Below, piece by piece: positions 8,408 through 9,428 of a DNA stretch of 9,428 nucleotides (positions are counted from its first letter, which is position 1; each line of letters opens with the position of its first letter). This DNA comes from Fibrobacter succinogenes. Its GTDB lineage: Bacteria > Fibrobacterota > Fibrobacteria > Fibrobacterales > CADBQJ01. The DNA lies in contig CADBQJ010000111.1 of NCBI GenBank assembly GCA_902796785.1, positions 1 through 9,428 on the forward strand, read 5' to 3'. The notes under the pieces are model-generated. The model was not told the DNA's origin and did not search any database. It saw nothing but the letters and a program-made list of their open reading frames with translations. The position numbers were made by a program, and so were the translations under genes.

Positions 8408-8436
8408 ATATACTGCACGAAAGGGCAGTTGTCAAA
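8408..8436 (-). promoter_or_regulatory. lexA promoter (sigma70 type)
   Basis: On the - strand, a perfect TTGACA (-35, 8436-8431) and TATATT (-10, 8413-8408) are separated by 17 bases. Transcription would begin near 8401, about 25 bases upstream of the lexA ATG. Confidence 0.88.
8415..8428 (-). promoter_or_regulatory. LexA operator (SOS box, Fibrobacter type)
   Basis: TGCCC-TTTC-GTGCA (- strand) is an imperfect dyad TGCnC-N4-GnGCA lying wholly inside the 17-base promoter spacer, so bound LexA would block RNA polymerase. From memory, the Fibrobacter succinogenes LexA box is TGCCCAGTTGTGCA. Both half-sites match exactly and only the central four bases differ. It is unlike the E. coli CTGT-N8-ACAG box. 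Confidence 0.85.
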
Positions 8437-8447
8437 TGTTCAGTACT

Positions 8448-8481
8448 TTTTTCCGCTTTTTTCCGCTTTTTTCCGCCTTTT
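8448..8481 (-). promoter_or_regulatory. Phased A-tracts upstream of lexA (probable bent DNA / UP element)
   Basis: On the - strand, A-tracts of 6, 5, 6 and 4 bases occur at 8448-8453, 8458-8462, 8467-8472 and 8478-8481. They are separated by GCGG-type words and centred 9.5 to 10 bases apart, about one helical turn. They begin 12 bases upstream of the lexA -35. In-phase A-tracts bend DNA, and A-rich DNA here can contact the RNA polymerase alpha subunit. An A8 run at 8518-8525 lies about four further turns away. Confidence 0.6.
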
Positions 8482-8536
8482 CCCTTCCTGGAGGGGACGA
8501 AGAAACTGACGAATATCTTTTTTTTACATTCCGAAT

Positions 8537-9121
8537 ATGGCAAAATTCACTCTGAAAACGCTGTCCCTCGCGATGGCCCTTTTCGCCCTTGTCGGTTGCG
8601 GGGAATCGAAGTTCACCGACGATCGGGACGGCAAGACATACGCCACGACGAAGATCGGCAAGCGGGTCTGGATGGCGGAGAATCTCAATTACGCCACGGA
8701 CAGCAGCTATTGCTGCCCGCACGATTCCGCCAATTGCGCGAAATATGGCCGACTCTATACCTGGAACGCGGCGATGAATGCCTGCCCGGCGGGATGGCAT
8801 CTGCCGACGAGCGAGGAGTGGGATGCATTGGAAAGCGCAACCGGCGAAGAAGCCAGAACAAAGTTGAAGTCCAAGGAGTGGGACGGGACGGATTCGCTCG
8901 GATTCAACGTCCTCCCCGCCTGCAGCTGGTGCAGCGGCAAATTCTACGGCGAGGGGGTCTCCGCCTACTTCTGGACGGCCACGGAGAACAACGACAGCAA
9001 TGCGTACTACCGCGACTTCGACGACCTCGCGTACTGGCGCATATCATATGATAGGGGAGGACTGTACTCGGACTACGCCCACAAGAATCACGCCTATTCC
9101 GTCCGGTGCGTCAAGGACTAG
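8537..9121 (+). CDS. FISUMP-domain lipoprotein (Fibrobacter major paralogous domain), copy 1
   Basis: The 194-residue product begins with a lipoprotein signal peptide: LKTLSLAMALFALVGC, lipobox LVGC, acylated Cys21. The mature part is one FISUMP domain. It has FTDDRDGKTYATTKIGKRVW (26-45), WMAENLNYATDSSYC (45-59), NCAKYGRLYTWNAA (66-79), CPAGWHLPTSEEW (83-95), LGFNVLPA (121-128), FWTATE (145-150) and C-terminal YSVRCVKD (187-194). The family is hugely expanded in Fibrobacter; its function is not established. Eight cysteines, including C129/C132 in an ACSWC motif, suggest disulfides outside the cytoplasm. The start has no ribosome-binding site nearby; GGAGGGG lies about 40 bases upstream and an in-frame stop at 8507 rules out a longer form. 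Base composition and codon use are clearly less GC-rich than in the housekeeping genes. A second copy follows 33 bases on. Confidence 0.88.
   Translation: MAKFTLKTLSLAMALFALVGCGESKFTDDRDGKTYATTKIGKRVWMAENLNYATDSSYCCPHDSANCAKYGRLYTWNAAMNACPAGWHLPTSEEWDALESATGEEARTKLKSKEWDGTDSLGFNVLPACSWCSGKFYGEGVSAYFWTATENNDSNAYYRDFDDLAYWRISYDRGGLYSDYAHKNHAYSVRCVKD
8603..8810 (+). repeat. Direct repeat shared by the tandem FISUMP genes (copy 1; copy 2 at 9221-9428)
   Basis: Bases 8603-8810 align without gaps to 9221-9428 (offset 618), with about 20 mismatches in 208 by hand count, or about 90% identity. The repeat runs to the window edge, so its true length is unknown. It points to a fairly recent tandem duplication or gene conversion. 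Confidence 0.9.
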
Positions 9122-9136
9122 CGCGTTTTGCGCTAG
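9118..9136 (+). other. Hairpin between the tandem FISUMP genes
   Basis: CTAGCGC and GCGCTAG form a perfect 7-base-pair stem around GTTTT. The left arm contains the stop codon of the first FISUMP gene (TAG 9119-9121). No T-tract follows, so it is not a classic terminator. It may shape stability or read-through into the second gene. Confidence 0.55.
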
Positions 9137-9154
9137 AACCGTGGAGAGAATGAC

Positions 9155-9428
9155 ATGACGAGAATGACTTTGAAAACGCTGGCCTTCGCGCTGGCTCTTT
9201 TCTCCCTTGCTGGCGCCAAAGAATCGAAGTTCACCGACAAGCGGGACGGAAAGGCATATGCCACGACGAAGATCGGCAAGCAGGTCTGGATGGCGGAGAA
9301 TCTGAATTACGCCACGGACAGCAGCTATTGTTACCAGGACGATCCCGCCAATTGCGCGAAATACGGGCGTCTCTACACCTGGGACGCGGCGATGAAGGCC
9401 TGCCCGACGGGATGGCATTTGCCGACGA
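9155..9428 (+). CDS. FISUMP-domain protein, copy 2 (3' end beyond window), lipobox lost
   Basis: The reading frame is open from ATG 9155 to the window end, giving 91 residues. An alternative ATG at 9164 fits the copy 1 signal peptide start better. GGAGAGA at 9143-9149 is a good ribosome-binding site, unlike copy 1. The signal region reads LKTLAFALALFSLAGAKESKF: the lipobox cysteine of copy 1 (LVGC) is alanine here (LAGA). The product would be cleaved by signal peptidase I or remain uncleaved rather than be lipidated. The FISUMP motifs that fit in the window are present: RDGKAYATTKIGKQVWMAEN, YGRLYTWDAA and CPTGWHLPT. Composition matches copy 1. It probably shares a transcript with copy 1. Confidence 0.85.
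   Translation, partial: MTRMTLKTLAFALALFSLAGAKESKFTDKRDGKAYATTKIGKQVWMAENLNYATDSSYCYQDDPANCAKYGRLYTWDAAMKACPTGWHLPT

Noticed and set aside
8432..8800. - strand frame opposite the first FISUMP gene (with a similar one at 9044-9418)
   Set aside because: The two are alike only because the sense genes are duplicates. They have no family motifs and oppose well-supported FISUMP genes.

Overview
The window is a GC-rich (roughly two-thirds G+C by eye), densely coding chromosomal stretch. It most likely comes from a member of the Fibrobacterota. Three independent signs point there. Two tandem genes at the right end encode the FISUMP domain, the paralogous domain family named after Fibrobacter succinogenes. 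The lexA promoter carries an operator of the form TGCCC-N4-GTGCA, the type I recall for Fibrobacter LexA. One membrane protein ends in a serine-cluster tail of the kind common in Fibrobacter. Genus and species cannot be told from this sequence.

Left block, + strand (1-3737): the tail of an unidentified gene, then tsaB, rimI, a DUF218/YdcF-like membrane-anchored protein, mqnB and mqnD. Most neighbours overlap by 4 to 13 bases and the only gap is 27 bases, so this reads as one operon. It joins tRNA t6A modification (TsaB) and ribosomal protein acetylation (RimI) to two steps of the futalosine route to menaquinone (MqnB, MqnD).

Middle block, - strand (3781-6542): lepA (elongation factor 4) is followed by a signal-peptidase-I-like gene that starts inside the lepA stop codon, the familiar lepA-lepB arrangement. 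The peptidase copy looks degenerate: the nucleophile serine is kept, but the general-base lysine position is arginine and the GDN/SDSR boxes are gone. Next comes an initiator tRNA gene with its own near-consensus promoter and an intrinsic terminator.

Right block (6630-9428): a + strand gene encodes a protein with a 180-residue Lys/Ala/Pro tail, like histone H1, joined to a four-cysteine zinc-finger segment resembling DksA/TraR. It converges on lexA (- strand) across a bidirectional terminator. The lexA control region is very readable: TTGACA-N17-TATATT, with the LexA operator filling the spacer and four helically phased A-tracts just upstream of the -35. Beyond it, two tandem FISUMP genes (the second cut by the window end) are about 90% identical over their shared 208 bases and visibly less GC-rich than the rest. 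The first has a lipobox cysteine and the second has lost it.

I see no CRISPR array, transposase, integrase or recognisable defence system. The most unusual items are the H1-like/zinc-finger fusion, the degenerate signal peptidase, and the tandem FISUMP pair with a switched signal peptide.
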